Numbered from the stretch's first letter, positions 1 to 9,204 are shown. The stretch is DNA of 35,600 nucleotides from an uncultured Prevotella sp. (GCA_934190685.1 CAKPTK010000006.1:1-35600), one strand, 5' to 3'. A program made the numbers and translations. The notes: a model not told the origin generated them from the letters alone.

Positions 1-78
1 ATAGAGATAGGAAGCGACGAATTTAAGACTTGGGAAGAAATCATCGTCTTTTTTGACCGCCTTGGCGGACAATAACAT
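1..78 (-). CDS. Partial CDS, N-terminal 26 residues of an unidentified protein
   Basis: A minus-strand reading frame opens with ATG at position 78 and runs off the left edge with no stop codon, giving 26 residues that begin MLLSAKAVKKDDDFFP. It starts 29 bases downstream of the stop of the 82-residue gene on the same strand, so the two may form an operon. A purine-rich stretch that could act as a weak ribosome binding site lies about 8 bases before the ATG. Too little is present to assign a family. It is supported only by the open frame, its start and its position. Confidence 0.45.
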   Translation of the reverse strand, partial: MLLSAKAVKKDDDFFPSLKFVASYLY

Positions 79-107
79 GCAATCTCTTTAAGGGGGAAGC
101 GGTGGCG

Positions 108-356
108 TCACTCCATCATGCGCTCCAACCGCTCCACAGCCAACGGCATTTCTTGCTCGAACGAAGTATGGTCGAGCAGGAAATGCCGTTTCCCTTCAGC
201 GATATGCTCATAGAGCTCTTGGCTCATACTTTCCACATAGGAAGAAATGGCATACTCGATATCCTCCTTTTGACGGGGAATGGTGGAACGTTCGTACACG
301 CGCCATTTTTGGTGGAAGAAGCAAAAAGCCTCCTCAATACTATCTTTTGAAATCAT
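108..356 (-). CDS. Small hypothetical protein, 82 aa
   Basis: I do not recognise a named family. The protein is 82 residues, acidic and probably all helical, with a Trp/Tyr/Phe-rich start (EEAFCFFHQKWRVYERS). It has no signal peptide or membrane segment, so it should be cytoplasmic. The opposite strand is also open over almost the same interval (102-350), but only the minus-strand gene has a Bacteroidetes -7 element, TAACTTTGC at 361-369, directly before its ATG. That element sits 4 bases from the start codon, so transcription should begin at or next to the ATG and give a leaderless or nearly leaderless message. A second gene may follow at 78. Function unknown. Confidence 0.65.
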   Translation of the reverse strand: MISKDSIEEAFCFFHQKWRVYERSTIPRQKEDIEYAISSYVESMSQELYEHIAEGKRHFLLDHTSFEQEMPLAVERLERMME

Positions 357-360
357 GTCT

Positions 361-369
361 GCAAAGTTA
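361..369 (-). promoter_or_regulatory. -7 element of the 82-aa gene
   Basis: On the minus strand this reads TAACTTTGC, a match to the Bacteroidetes TAnnTTTG -7 box, 4 bases before the ATG at 356. No clear TTTG -33 box is found at 19-20 bases upstream. Confidence 0.5.
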
Positions 370-470
370 ATGATAAATTATAAAATGTAGATAAATTTAA
401 GAGAAAAGATATCTTTTCAGCGCACAAAGCAAGAAAAATCGCAGGAAATATAAAAATAATTAAAGAAAAG

Positions 471-503
471 TTTGCAACTTAAAACATTATGGCATATCTT
501 TGC
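471..503 (+). promoter_or_regulatory. Promoter of the susC operon
   Basis: TTTG at 471-474 and TATCTTTGC at 495-503 are separated by 20 bases and match the Bacteroidetes -33/-7 promoter (TTTG and TAnnTTTG). Transcription should start near 508, giving a leader of about 160 bases before the susC ATG at 669. Confidence 0.8.
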
Positions 504-534
504 AACCGATAAACTAAACTGTTGCATATATACA

Positions 535-609
535 GCCGTCGGTTACGGCATGTAAGGTCAAGTACACATTAAACGATAATTTGACAAAAGAGTCGGCGCA
601 AGCCTGACT
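535..609 (+). other. Structured 5' leader of susC: two stem-loops
   Basis: Within the leader, GCCGT (535-539) pairs with ACGGC (545-549) around a 5-base loop. AGTCGGC (591-597) pairs with GCC-GACT (602-609, one bulged T at 605) around a GCAA loop, which is a GNRA tetraloop. The rest of 357-668 holds the two promoters and A/T-rich DNA with no gene. The stems may affect mRNA stability or be targets of antisense RNA, as known for some Bacteroides polysaccharide loci; that role is inference. Confidence 0.45.
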
Positions 610-668
610 ATTTACTTGATTCATTGCAATAAACGAAGAGAGATTAATTAACTTAACATTGAATTTTT

Positions 669-3600
669 ATGGGCAAACTGTTTAGAAAAGGCTCAAGGTC
701 TTTTAGCTATTCTGGCAGGACGGTAGAAGCAAGGCAACTGATTGTGGCTTGTGCGCTATTGGGACTTTCCCCATTGGCATCTACGGCTTTTGCACAGAAT
801 GTGAGAGGAAACCAGAATGTAACCAACCAAGCGAATGCCGGATCACGAGGCATCCTCTATCGGGGTGTGGTTGTTGACGAGGATGATCAACCGTTGGTGG
901 GTGTGAGTGTGAAGGACAAGAACAACAAGGTGTTGGCTGTCACAGACGAGAACGGTGAATACAAGGTGTTGCTGCCTGCCGGCAAACACACGCTTTCGTT
1001 CTTCTATATAGGCATGAAGGTGCAAGACGTCCGCATGCAACAAGGCAAGAAAAACACCGTCCGTCTGCAACCCAATTCCAATTCTATTGGCGAGACCGTG
1101 GTGACAGGTATCTTCACCCGTAAGAAAGAGAGCTTTACAGGTTCAGCCTCTTCATTCAAACAGGAAGACCTGAAGGCTATTGGCAACCAAAACGTGCTGC
1201 AGAGCCTCAGTGCCCTTGACCCATCCTTCGTTATCGTGGAAAACAATCTGGCAGGTTCCGACCCGAATGCCCGAATGAATGTCAATATCAACGGTACAAC
1301 CAGTATCAATGGGTTGTCCGACAAGTATGGCACAGATCCAGACCGTCCACTTTTCATTCTCGACGGTTTCGAGACAACGCTTGAGCGCATCTCCGACATG
1401 AGTATGGACCGCATCGAGAGCATCACCATCCTGAAGGATGCCGCCTCTACAGCCATCTATGGTTCCAAGGCCGCCAATGGCGTGGTCGTTGTGGAGACGA
1501 AAAAGCCTGAAGCGGGCAAGTTGCGCTTTACTTATAACGGAAGCTATAACCTCAGTTGGGCAGACTTGAGCGACTATAATCTGATGAACGCCAGTGAGAA
1601 ACTTCAGTTTGAAAAACTGTCAGGATATTATGGCATTCTTGATGAAAATGGTGAAATCGAGAATGATGTCAACCGCGCTACCTATTATTCCCGCTACAAG
1701 AATGTGGTGGCAGGACTCGACTCCTATTGGATGAACGAGCCTTTGCGCACAGGCTTCTCCCACGACCATAGCTTCAATGCCGAAGGCGGTGACTCAGCGT
1801 TCCGCTATGGATTGACTTTCCGTTACAGGGACAATGATGGTGTGATGAAAAACTCAGACCGTCAGAACATTGATGGCTCTGTGGATATCTCATATCGTGT
1901 GGACAAGTTCAATTTCTCGAATCAGACCAACGTTTATTACACCAAGTCTGATGAGAATGTGGTACCTTTCCGCGATTTCTCTTCCGCCAATCCATATTAT
2001 GCCAAGCGTGACGAAAACGGAGAAGTATATCGTGTGCTTGAAACCTATGAGACATCGACAGGTACACAGTATGTCTACAATCCTCTGTGGAACTATCAGC
2101 AGAAGAGTTTCAACCGAGGAGATGAAATCCAGGTGAACAACAACTTTAATGTGGAATACCGACCCATTCCGGCTTTGCGTATCAATGGCCGTTTCGGATT
2201 CACCACATCAAGAGGAAAGAGTGAGGCTTTCCGTTCTCCTTATGACACTTCGTTCCTGGGTACAGACGAAATCAAACGCGGTAACTATTCGCGTACGGAC
2301 AATAACGGCACCAACTATGATGGAAGTTTGATTGCCAGTTACGGTGGCATGATAGGTGTGCACACGTTTAACCTTGTGGGTGGTGCCCAACTTTCAGAAC
2401 GAAGCACGACCAGTGCGTCCAATTCAACTCGAGGCTATATCAGCGACAAGTTCTGGAATCCGAACTTCTCCAATGGTTATGCAGAGGGAAGCAAACCGAC
2501 CTCCTCGGTGACAAAGACCCGCTCCGCCAGCTTCTACATGAATGGAAACTATGCCTATGATATGCGTTATCTCTTCGACTTCAATGTCCGTTCGGATGGA
2601 GCTTCCGTGTTTGGTGTAAACAATCCTTTCTCCACCACATACTCTCTTGGTGTGGCATGGAATATCCATAACGAGCATTTCTTCAAGAAGAACAAATATG
2701 TGAACTCTCTGAAGTTGAGATATACTTATGGTAACCCAGGCAACCAGAATGTGAATGCCAAACTGGCCAACAATGTGTATAACTACTACACATCCTATCC
2801 CAACCCCTTCGGCTTGGCAGCCATCGTGTCTCAGTGGGGAAACCAAGACTTGAAGTGGAAGCGTACCCGCACTCATAACTTCGGTCTCAATGCCTTGTTG
2901 TTCAACACCCGCCTATCTTTGACCCTGGACTACAATATCCGTAAGTCTGATCCTGAATTGATTTCTGTCGACCAGCCCACCTCTACGGGTGTGTCAAGCA
3001 TACCGATGAACATTGGTGCGACGGACAACCGCAGTTTCACTGTCACTGTCGGTGTGGACATCATCAAACAACGTGATTTCGTTTGGCGTATGACAGGCAA
3101 CTTGCTGCATACTACAACCAAGTATTACAACATTGGCGATGCCCTTGAAAAACTTAATCAAGAAGGTAGGGCTTCCCAAACCTTGATTCGCTATTATGAT
3201 GGCGCCAGCACTTCCGCTTTGTGGACAGTACGCTCCCTTGGTATAGATCCAGCTAATGGAAATGAACTATTCGTCAAGAAGGATGGAACATACACCTATA
3301 AATGGAGTGCGGACGACGAGGTGGAAGTCGGTGATACGACACCTAAAGCGCAGGGAAACTTTGGAACCACAGTGCGCTGGAAAGGATTCTCCTTCGGCAT
3401 GAACTTCTCTTATCGTGTGGGTGGGCAGACTACTTTGAACACCCTTCTGTCAAAGGTGGAGAATATCAGTGACGCGTCCATCAAATACAATCAAGACCGT
3501 CGCGCACTTCACGACCGTTGGCAGAAACCAGGAGACAGAGCCAAGTTCAAGCGTATCGATGATACGTCACCGACAAATATGTCGACCCGTTTTGTGGCAG

Positions 3601-3803
3601 ATGAGAACACCTTGCAGTGTACCAGCATCTCGTTGGGCTATGAGAATACCACAGCCACTTGGCTGAAGGCGGCAGGATTGTCATCCATTTATCTGCGTAT
3701 GTACACCAACAATCTGTTCCGCCTTTCTACAGTCAAGGAAGAGCGTGGACTCGACTATCCATTCTCGAGAAGCGTTTCGGCTTCTATCGGTCTTCGTTTC
3801 TAA
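669..3803 (+). CDS. susC: SusC/RagA-family TonB-dependent outer-membrane transporter
   Basis: The 1044-residue protein is a TonB-dependent beta-barrel that imports an oligomeric ligand together with its SusD partner. A signal peptide of about 42 residues ends at FAQ, after a long basic N-region. Residues about 63-135 form the carboxypeptidase-regulatory-like beta-sandwich (GVVVDEDDQPLVGVSV) typical of SusC proteins. ETVVTGIF near 142 is the likely TonB-box region. The plug follows, with the usual LQSLSALDPSF and ILKDAASTAIYGSKAANGVV motifs, and then the barrel, which ends in the aromatic C-terminus SIGLRF. Length is normal for the family. susD follows after 18 bases, so the two are co-transcribed. 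The ligand cannot be read from the sequence. No sensor or sigma/anti-sigma pair lies next to it. Confidence 0.95.
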   Translation: MGKLFRKGSRSFSYSGRTVEARQLIVACALLGLSPLASTAFAQNVRGNQNVTNQANAGSRGILYRGVVVDEDDQPLVGVSVKDKNNKVLAVTDENGEYKVLLPAGKHTLSFFYIGMKVQDVRMQQGKKNTVRLQPNSNSIGETVVTGIFTRKKESFTGSASSFKQEDLKAIGNQNVLQSLSALDPSFVIVENNLAGSDPNARMNVNINGTTSINGLSDKYGTDPDRPLFILDGFETTLERISDMSMDRIESITILKDAASTAIYGSKAANGVVVVETKKPEAGKLRFTYNGSYNLSWADLSDYNLMNASEKLQFEKLSGYYGILDENGEIENDVNRATYYSRYKNVVAGLDSYWMNEPLRTGFSHDHSFNAEGGDSAFRYGLTFRYRDNDGVMKNSDRQNIDGSVDISYRVDKFNFSNQTNVYYTKSDENVVPFRDFSSANPYYAKRDENGEVYRVLETYETSTGTQYVYNPLWNYQQKSFNRGDEIQVNNNFNVEYRPIPALRINGRFGFTTSRGKSEAFRSPYDTSFLGTDEIKRGNYSRTDNNGTNYDGSLIASYGGMIGVHTFNLVGGAQLSERSTTSASNSTRGYISDKFWNPNFSNGYAEGSKPTSSVTKTRSASFYMNGNYAYDMRYLFDFNVRSDGASVFGVNNPFSTTYSLGVAWNIHNEHFFKKNKYVNSLKLRYTYGNPGNQNVNAKLANNVYNYYTSYPNPFGLAAIVSQWGNQDLKWKRTRTHNFGLNALLFNTRLSLTLDYNIRKSDPELISVDQPTSTGVSSIPMNIGATDNRSFTVTVGVDIIKQRDFVWRMTGNLLHTTTKYYNIGDALEKLNQEGRASQTLIRYYDGASTSALWTVRSLGIDPANGNELFVKKDGTYTYKWSADDEVEVGDTTPKAQGNFGTTVRWKGFSFGMNFSYRVGGQTTLNTLLSKVENISDASIKYNQDRRALHDRWQKPGDRAKFKRIDDTSPTNMSTRFVADENTLQCTSISLGYENTTATWLKAAGLSSIYLRMYTNNLFRLSTVKEERGLDYPFSRSVSASIGLRF

Positions 3804-3821
3804 CACATAATACAGACAACT

Positions 3822-5387
3822 ATGAAATTAAGAAATATATTTAAACTCGGGCTCGTCTCGCTCGCCATTACGGCAACGACGACATCATGTAACGACTGGC
3901 TTCAGGTGGATATGGAAGACTCCATCATGGAAAACATGCTGTTTGAGAACGATGAGGGTTACATCTCTGCACTTAACGGCATCTACACCAAGATGAACGA
4001 ACAATATGGAAGTACGCTCTCAATGGGAATGCTTGATGTTATGGCACAGTATTATGATGTGGAGAAAAATACCAATCACAATCAAAATGTTTATGCGCAA
4101 CTCCAATATTCACAAGGAGCATTTAAAAGTATGTCTAATTCTATCTGGACAGCACTTTATGGATATATAGCCAACATCAATACGCTGCTTGACCATTGTG
4201 ATGAGTCGGGTACACATTTGACGAAATTATACTACCCTTATGTGAAAGGTGAGGCGCTTGCCTTGCGCGCATTCTTCCATTTTGACATGCTTCGTCTCTA
4301 TGGTCCTATCTATTCTTCAGATACAGAGAATACAATTGTCATGCCTTATCAGGAAACTTCTTCCAAGCAAATCCAGCCCTTGCTTTCTGCTAAAGAGGTG
4401 GCTGGGAAAATTCTGCGTGACCTGAATGAGGCGGAGCAACTGTTGAAAGACGACAAAATCCGTACAAATGGAGCCATGTTGGGAGACTCTTCAGATCCTA
4501 ATGAGAGAAACACATTCCGCTATCGCCAATTCCGTCTCAACTATTATGCCGTTAAGGCTCTTAAGGCAAGAGTTTACCTTTGGATAGGAGATAAGGAAAA
4601 TGCTTACAATACAGCCTTGGAAATCATAAAGGAAAATAAGGAAAAGAGTGTGTTCCCTTGGATAAAGAAAAATGCCGTGACCAATTCTGACAATCCAGAC
4701 CGCGTGTTCTCTCCAGAGGTCATGTTCTCCCTTTACAATCAGAGTCGCAAGAATTCCTATGAAAGCTTGTTCAGTTCAAGGGGAGACATCAATAGTATGC
4801 TCTATTTCAAGGGAACGTCGCTTGAAGACGGTGACATATTCTCAAAATTGACCTATTTCTATGATGACTTTGGAGATATTCGCCGTAGCAGCCAATGGTC
4901 GGTGGAGGAATTGACCATTCAAAGTTCAGAGGTGGAAGCCAAGAAACAGAATGTGATAGCTTTCAATAAGTATATGGATGCGACACAAGATGTGCCATTC
5001 CGTTATATGATTCCTCTGATAAGAATGAGCGAGGTGTATCTCATTGCTGCAGAATGTGCCCAGACACCACAGGAATCAATGGAATATATCAACGAAATTC
5101 GTGCGGCCCGCAACTGTGTTAAACTCGAATTGAAGGACACGGATGGACCGGAGGAAATCCAAAAATATATTTATCGGGAGTTTATGCGTGAGGAGATAGG
5201 AGAAGGACAGATGTTCTATTATTACAAACGCAAGGCCATGAAAGAAATGATGTCTGGCAGCGAATTCGGACAAGAAGGTAGCTATTGGACACCAGAGGCT
5301 CCACTGGAGGGCGTGTTTAAAGTACAGTTGTCACAATATGTATGGCCTATGCCTGAGGTGGAAGCCAACAAACGAATCACAAAATAA
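3822..5387 (+). CDS. susD: SusD/RagB-family surface lipoprotein
   Basis: This 521-residue protein is the extracellular lid and ligand-binding partner of the SusC transporter. A lipoprotein signal ends TTTSC, with lipidated Cys23. The N-terminal SusD-like part (CNDWLQVDMEDSI...FENDEGYISALNGIY) and the helical tetratricopeptide-like core (YPYVKGEALALRAFFHFDMLRLYGP) are typical. The C-terminal RagB/SusD domain includes RYMIPLIRMSEVYLIAAE and ends VWPMPEVEANKRITK, a normal family ending. It begins 18 bases after susC, and the next lipoprotein begins 13 bases after its stop. The ligand is unknown. Confidence 0.95.
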   Translation: MKLRNIFKLGLVSLAITATTTSCNDWLQVDMEDSIMENMLFENDEGYISALNGIYTKMNEQYGSTLSMGMLDVMAQYYDVEKNTNHNQNVYAQLQYSQGAFKSMSNSIWTALYGYIANINTLLDHCDESGTHLTKLYYPYVKGEALALRAFFHFDMLRLYGPIYSSDTENTIVMPYQETSSKQIQPLLSAKEVAGKILRDLNEAEQLLKDDKIRTNGAMLGDSSDPNERNTFRYRQFRLNYYAVKALKARVYLWIGDKENAYNTALEIIKENKEKSVFPWIKKNAVTNSDNPDRVFSPEVMFSLYNQSRKNSYESLFSSRGDINSMLYFKGTSLEDGDIFSKLTYFYDDFGDIRRSSQWSVEELTIQSSEVEAKKQNVIAFNKYMDATQDVPFRYMIPLIRMSEVYLIAAECAQTPQESMEYINEIRAARNCVKLELKDTDGPEEIQKYIYREFMREEIGEGQMFYYYKRKAMKEMMSGSEFGQEGSYWTPEAPLEGVFKVQLSQYVWPMPEVEANKRITK

Positions 5388-5400
5388 CGGAGGACAAGCA

Positions 5401-6279
5401 ATGAAAAACAAGATATTGACAATGTGGACTCTTGTCACGGCGATGTTCGCACTTTCAAGCTGTGAGAAAGATCTGATGACTTTTCAAGGAGAAGATAGTC
5501 TCTACTTTGATGTGAGACGAGGTGCGAAATGGATTGAAACGAGTAAGTGGGCACGCTGGAATTATTCAGAAGTGACCTTTGGCAACATCCTGTCCAATGA
5601 TACAACGATTTCTCTCAAGATTTCCGCGACAGGTGATGTCAAGGACTATGACAGACCATTCACGGTTATCGTCAGAAAAGACAGCACGGATTTGGAAGAG
5701 AATACGGAATACGAACCATTGGAACAGCAGTATGCGATAAAGGCTGGAGAAAGAAATACTATAGTCAATGTCACTTTCCATCGTACTGCACGCATGGAGG
5801 GAGACACCTTGAAATTTCAACTGGAAATACTTCCCAATAAATATTTCGCCTTGAATTTCAATCAATATGGTGACTATCCTGGTATGTATAATGCGGACAA
5901 TCCTGTAAGGGAGTTTAACAAGAATACCAATGCCAGATTCCACAACTTGTTTGTTGATGATGTACTTGTTCGTCCTACAGGCTGGTTTGGCACAGAAGCA
6001 GGCGGTTTGTTCGGAAAATTCTCGGCTAAGAAATATAAGTATATTATGGAAGTGACAGGAACGAACATCTTTGATTTCACGAATGAAAAGATGCCGTTAG
6101 GACGAGCCACAGCCATCAGTCAGCAAGTGGCACAAGAACTTATCAAGCGTGCACAAGCCAAGGATCCGGTATTGGATGAAGATGGCACAATGATGTGGGT
6201 GAGTTACGTCACGACCTTGGGTGGAAAGGATGCTTGGTATGCCTATACCAAACCTGAAACATATTATAAATATAGATAA
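5401..6279 (+). CDS. DUF4843-type lipoprotein
   Basis: A 292-residue lipoprotein with the features of the DUF4843 family found beside SusC/SusD pairs. The start at 5401 is chosen because it gives a clean lipoprotein signal (MKNKILTMWTLVT...LSSC, Cys21) and lies just after susD; an upstream in-frame ATG at 5338 would lie inside susD. The N-terminal half is a beta-sandwich-like region: YFDVRRG, then VKDYDRPFTVIV, then INAGERN-like turns before VNVTFHRT. The C-terminal part is less regular. It is probably a surface-exposed accessory binding protein of the transporter complex, by analogy with SusE/SusF position. Its TAA overlaps an ATG at 6279, so translation may be coupled to the next gene. Confidence 0.8.
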   Translation: MKNKILTMWTLVTAMFALSSCEKDLMTFQGEDSLYFDVRRGAKWIETSKWARWNYSEVTFGNILSNDTTISLKISATGDVKDYDRPFTVIVRKDSTDLEENTEYEPLEQQYAIKAGERNTIVNVTFHRTARMEGDTLKFQLEILPNKYFALNFNQYGDYPGMYNADNPVREFNKNTNARFHNLFVDDVLVRPTGWFGTEAGGLFGKFSAKKYKYIMEVTGTNIFDFTNEKMPLGRATAISQQVAQELIKRAQAKDPVLDEDGTMMWVSYVTTLGGKDAWYAYTKPETYYKYR

Positions 6280-6290
6280 TGCGGAAGATT

Positions 6291-7883
6291 ATGAAAAAGA
6301 AATATAGTTTTCTATATATGCTTGCTTTATTGGCTTTCTCTTCTTGTGTGGAAGATGAAGGATGCAACGATATGCATCCAATCAATGAGGCAAAAATTGA
6401 AGGAATTGAAAGTCAGTATTATAAAGTCGCAGACATTGAAGACTTGAATGTTCCAGTTCAGTTGACAGGTTCTTTGTCTGGTGATGATGCCAGTGCCTTC
6501 GATTGTGAATGGTTCTTGTGCAAATCAACAATTGGACAGGACAAACATGAACACACGACAATCAGTCGTGAAAAGGACTTGAACTATTCCTTGAAAGGTG
6601 TGAAACCAGGTGATTACACGCTTTATTTCATCGCAATGGATAAGGAATCAAAACTGAAAACCCAGGCAAGCACAAACCTTCGAGTATTGAGTCCGTATGT
6701 ACGTGGCTTTTATCTCTTCGGTGACAAGGAGGATGGAACATGTGGTATTGATTTTGTCGGTATGATTGAAGAGAAAGATACGGCTGTTATTACAGATATG
6801 TTCAACAACACTGCCAAAATAAAAGGCGCGGAAAACTTGATCTTCCTTGGCGACCGCAGTATCAGAACTGATCTTGAAGGTTTGTGGGCTATTACAAAAG
6901 ACGGGTCTTATCAGTTAAGCTATACAGCAACAGACTCCAAAATCAATGTCAATGACCATTCTATGGATGATGTGATATGGAACACGATTACAACCATTCA
7001 CAAACCTTTCAAGGTTCTTGACATCCAACCGCATGCCTTTGGTCCTTCAAACATGATGACTTCGGGAACATGGCGCTGTGTCATGACTGACCAGGCGACA
7101 TTCTTTGGCACACTCTACCAGGGTGAAAACTATGGAAATCCTATCAATTGTTATACCTCAGGTTCGAGTGAGTTGACGGAATTGTCACCCTATGTATTTT
7201 ACAAGGCAAATTCATCGTATGTGAGTGCCATCGCTTTCTATGATAAGACAAAGCACAAGTTTGTAAGACAGAATGCCGCTTATTATTCGATGACGAATTT
7301 GGCCGATTATACAGAGACTTCAGAAACACCGTTCAGTTTGGATCAGACTAAATACTCTCCTGTACGTGATTTGGTCTATGGCGAGAATGGTTATGGCAAC
7401 AAGGGTGCCTCTTATGCACTGATGAATGATGCTGATGGCAATTACTATGTCTACATGTTCTCTATAGCCAGTACCTATGCTAATGGCTTTACAAAATCTC
7501 TTGCGAGAACAATTGACAAAACTGCCGCAGTGGATATAGACAAGGCCAGTCATTATGCGTTCTATTCCCAGCAACCCATTCTGCTTTATGCTGTGGGTAA
7601 TGATGTGTGGGCATACAACTATAATACCAAAAAGGCAGCCAAGATTAAGTCTTTCAATGGAGAGGTCACTTATTTGGCTATGGATTACGACTCTGCAGGC
7701 AATCCGGACGATGTCATTGTCGCAACTTATTCACCAACAGAAAAAGGTACGGTTTATAAGTTTGAGATGGAAGATGATCCTAATGTTCTTGGTATGAAAG
7801 AAAAGGAGTATGCTACCCCAAATTATCCATGGAAGACAAACTTGAAGGTTGTCAAGGTGGAATACCGCAATTGTCCGGACTAA
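6291..7883 (+). CDS. PKD-like family lipoprotein
   Basis: A 530-residue lipoprotein. The start at 6291 gives a typical signal (MKKKYSFLYMLALLAFSSC, Cys19). An alternative ATG at 6279 overlaps the previous stop and would add four residues. The N-terminal region (VPVQLTGSLSGDDASAFDCEWFL, followed by a strand pattern ending YTLYFIAMD) resembles a PKD-like immunoglobulin fold. The remainder looks like a repeated beta-propeller-type region with short strands (NDVWAYNYNTKKAAKIKSF). Such proteins commonly follow DUF4843 genes in SusCD operons and are thought to be surface-associated binding proteins. No catalytic motif is seen. Confidence 0.75.
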   Translation: MKKKYSFLYMLALLAFSSCVEDEGCNDMHPINEAKIEGIESQYYKVADIEDLNVPVQLTGSLSGDDASAFDCEWFLCKSTIGQDKHEHTTISREKDLNYSLKGVKPGDYTLYFIAMDKESKLKTQASTNLRVLSPYVRGFYLFGDKEDGTCGIDFVGMIEEKDTAVITDMFNNTAKIKGAENLIFLGDRSIRTDLEGLWAITKDGSYQLSYTATDSKINVNDHSMDDVIWNTITTIHKPFKVLDIQPHAFGPSNMMTSGTWRCVMTDQATFFGTLYQGENYGNPINCYTSGSSELTELSPYVFYKANSSYVSAIAFYDKTKHKFVRQNAAYYSMTNLADYTETSETPFSLDQTKYSPVRDLVYGENGYGNKGASYALMNDADGNYYVYMFSIASTYANGFTKSLARTIDKTAAVDIDKASHYAFYSQQPILLYAVGNDVWAYNYNTKKAAKIKSFNGEVTYLAMDYDSAGNPDDVIVATYSPTEKGTVYKFEMEDDPNVLGMKEKEYATPNYPWKTNLKVVKVEYRNCPD

Positions 7884-7897
7884 TCTTATTGACTATA

Positions 7898-7931
7898 GTG
7901 TGCGGACGGCCGATGAGGCTTGTCCGCACAC
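7898..7931 (+). other. Strong intercistronic stem-loop
   Basis: GTGTGCGGAC (7898-7907) and GTCCGCACAC (7922-7931) form a perfect 10-bp stem. The loop folds further through GCC (7909-7911) and GGC (7917-7919) around GATGA. It starts 14 bases after the PKD-like stop and ends 20 bases before the thioredoxin start. No T-run follows, so it is more likely an mRNA stability or processing element, or a partial attenuator, than a full terminator. Confidence 0.7.
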
Positions 7932-7951
7932 ATAAACAGAACAAAAAACAC

Positions 7952-9031
7952 ATGAAAACAAGTAATATTTTGGCAGGGATGCTTTTATCGGCTTTCACTC
8001 TGCCAGCCTTGGCACAGACCAATTTCCGCAACATCTCTTTTGACGACGCATTGACTGCTGCCAAGAAGGAGAAGAAAATGGTGTTCATCGACTTTTATAC
8101 AGATTGGTGTGGCCCTTGTAAGATGATGGCGCGCGATGTGTTCCCACAAAAAAAAGTGGGTGACTATTTCAATGGCAAGTTCGTCTGTCTCAAGCTCAAT
8201 GCCGAGAAGGAGGGGAAAACGCTTGCCACAAAATACAATGTCAGGGCTTATCCCACCTATGTAGTAGTGGATGCCGATGGCAAGCAGCGTATGGAAGCCA
8301 AGGGGGCGATGGATGCCGATGAGTTTATCAACAAGATAGCGTCGGGCACTGATCCTAACCGCGCTCCGGAACGCATGAAGCAACTGTATGAAGAGGGGAA
8401 ACGTACACCCGACCTCATCAATAGCTATGCGCTGTATTTGATGGAGCAACAGAAGGAAACCGAAGGATTCAAGGTCATCAACGACTATTTCAACTCGCTC
8501 TCCGACAGCAAGCGGCTGTCTGCCGACAATGCTTTCCTCTTTACTCGCTATACGTTGAGTCTTGATGATGAGAAAGCCAAATTCTTGTTGGCCAACCACG
8601 ACAAGTTTGACAAAAAGGTGAAAGGTCAGATAGATGCCCGTATCCAACAACTCTGTCACAATGCATTGACAAGCTATTTCTCGGGCTATATGCTGCGTGA
8701 GCACAAATACCAGGAAACGGACTATCAGGCATTGAAACAACAAATACTGAGCCTGCAATTGGACAAGACGTATGAGTATGCACCGATGTTCAGTCTGATT
8801 GAGAGTCGTGTGAAAGATGAAGACCAAACGTTCTTGGCCAACTGCGACAAGATGTATAGTCAACTCAATCCTCGTGACCGCACACTGCTCATCCTCAACC
8901 TCACCCGTCTCATCGACACGAAGGACAAGACAACACTCAAGGGCATCTCTACCTTCATCCGCTCACGTCTTGCCACGATGGATGCCAACACGATTTCTTT
9001 GGCGGGTCGTCTGCTGAGTAGCTTTGAATAA
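7952..9031 (+). CDS. Periplasmic thioredoxin-fold protein with helical C-terminal extension
   Basis: A 359-residue protein with a cleavable signal peptide (about 1-21, ending PALAQ). A thioredoxin domain covers about 25-130. The redox motif WCGPCK has Cys53 and Cys56, the cis-proline is Pro101 in AYPTYVVV, and the sheet strands MVFIDFY and FVCLKLNA are clear. Residues from about 135 form a mostly helical extension of unknown family. The start at 7952 is used because a longer frame from 7829 would destroy the signal peptide and overlap the previous gene. It is last in the SusCD operon, after a strong hairpin. It likely reduces or oxidises disulphides in the periplasm; its partner is unknown. 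Confidence 0.85.
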   Translation: MKTSNILAGMLLSAFTLPALAQTNFRNISFDDALTAAKKEKKMVFIDFYTDWCGPCKMMARDVFPQKKVGDYFNGKFVCLKLNAEKEGKTLATKYNVRAYPTYVVVDADGKQRMEAKGAMDADEFINKIASGTDPNRAPERMKQLYEEGKRTPDLINSYALYLMEQQKETEGFKVINDYFNSLSDSKRLSADNAFLFTRYTLSLDDEKAKFLLANHDKFDKKVKGQIDARIQQLCHNALTSYFSGYMLREHKYQETDYQALKQQILSLQLDKTYEYAPMFSLIESRVKDEDQTFLANCDKMYSQLNPRDRTLLILNLTRLIDTKDKTTLKGISTFIRSRLATMDANTISLAGRLLSSFE

Positions 9032-9060
9032 AATTAGATAATCTCTCTCTTCAACTTCTT

Positions 9061-9110
9061 CCCATGAAGTCTTCCAATGGCGATTGGCGGGTTTCATGGG
9101 ATTTTATTTT
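9061..9110 (+). terminator. Intrinsic terminator of the susC operon
   Basis: CCCATGAA (9061-9068) pairs with TTCATGGG (9093-9100). An inner stem CCAAT/ATTGG (9074-9078, 9083-9087) adds stability, and ATTTTATTTT follows. It lies 29 bases after the thioredoxin stop. Confidence 0.8.
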
Positions 9111-9204
9111 CCGGATAGTTCTATGCCAATGTGTTGGTTCTGAGGACAAAAATTATATGTGGAAAGAAATCTCTTGAAATGTCTCCGATATTTAAGATAT
9201 AATT

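Noticed and set aside
102-350. Plus-strand open frame of 82 codons
   Set aside because: It mirrors the minus-strand 82-residue gene, which alone has a -7 box next to its start.
7985-8863. Minus-strand open frame of 292 codons
   Set aside because: It is antisense to the thioredoxin-fold gene, which has a signal peptide, a CxxC motif and operon context.
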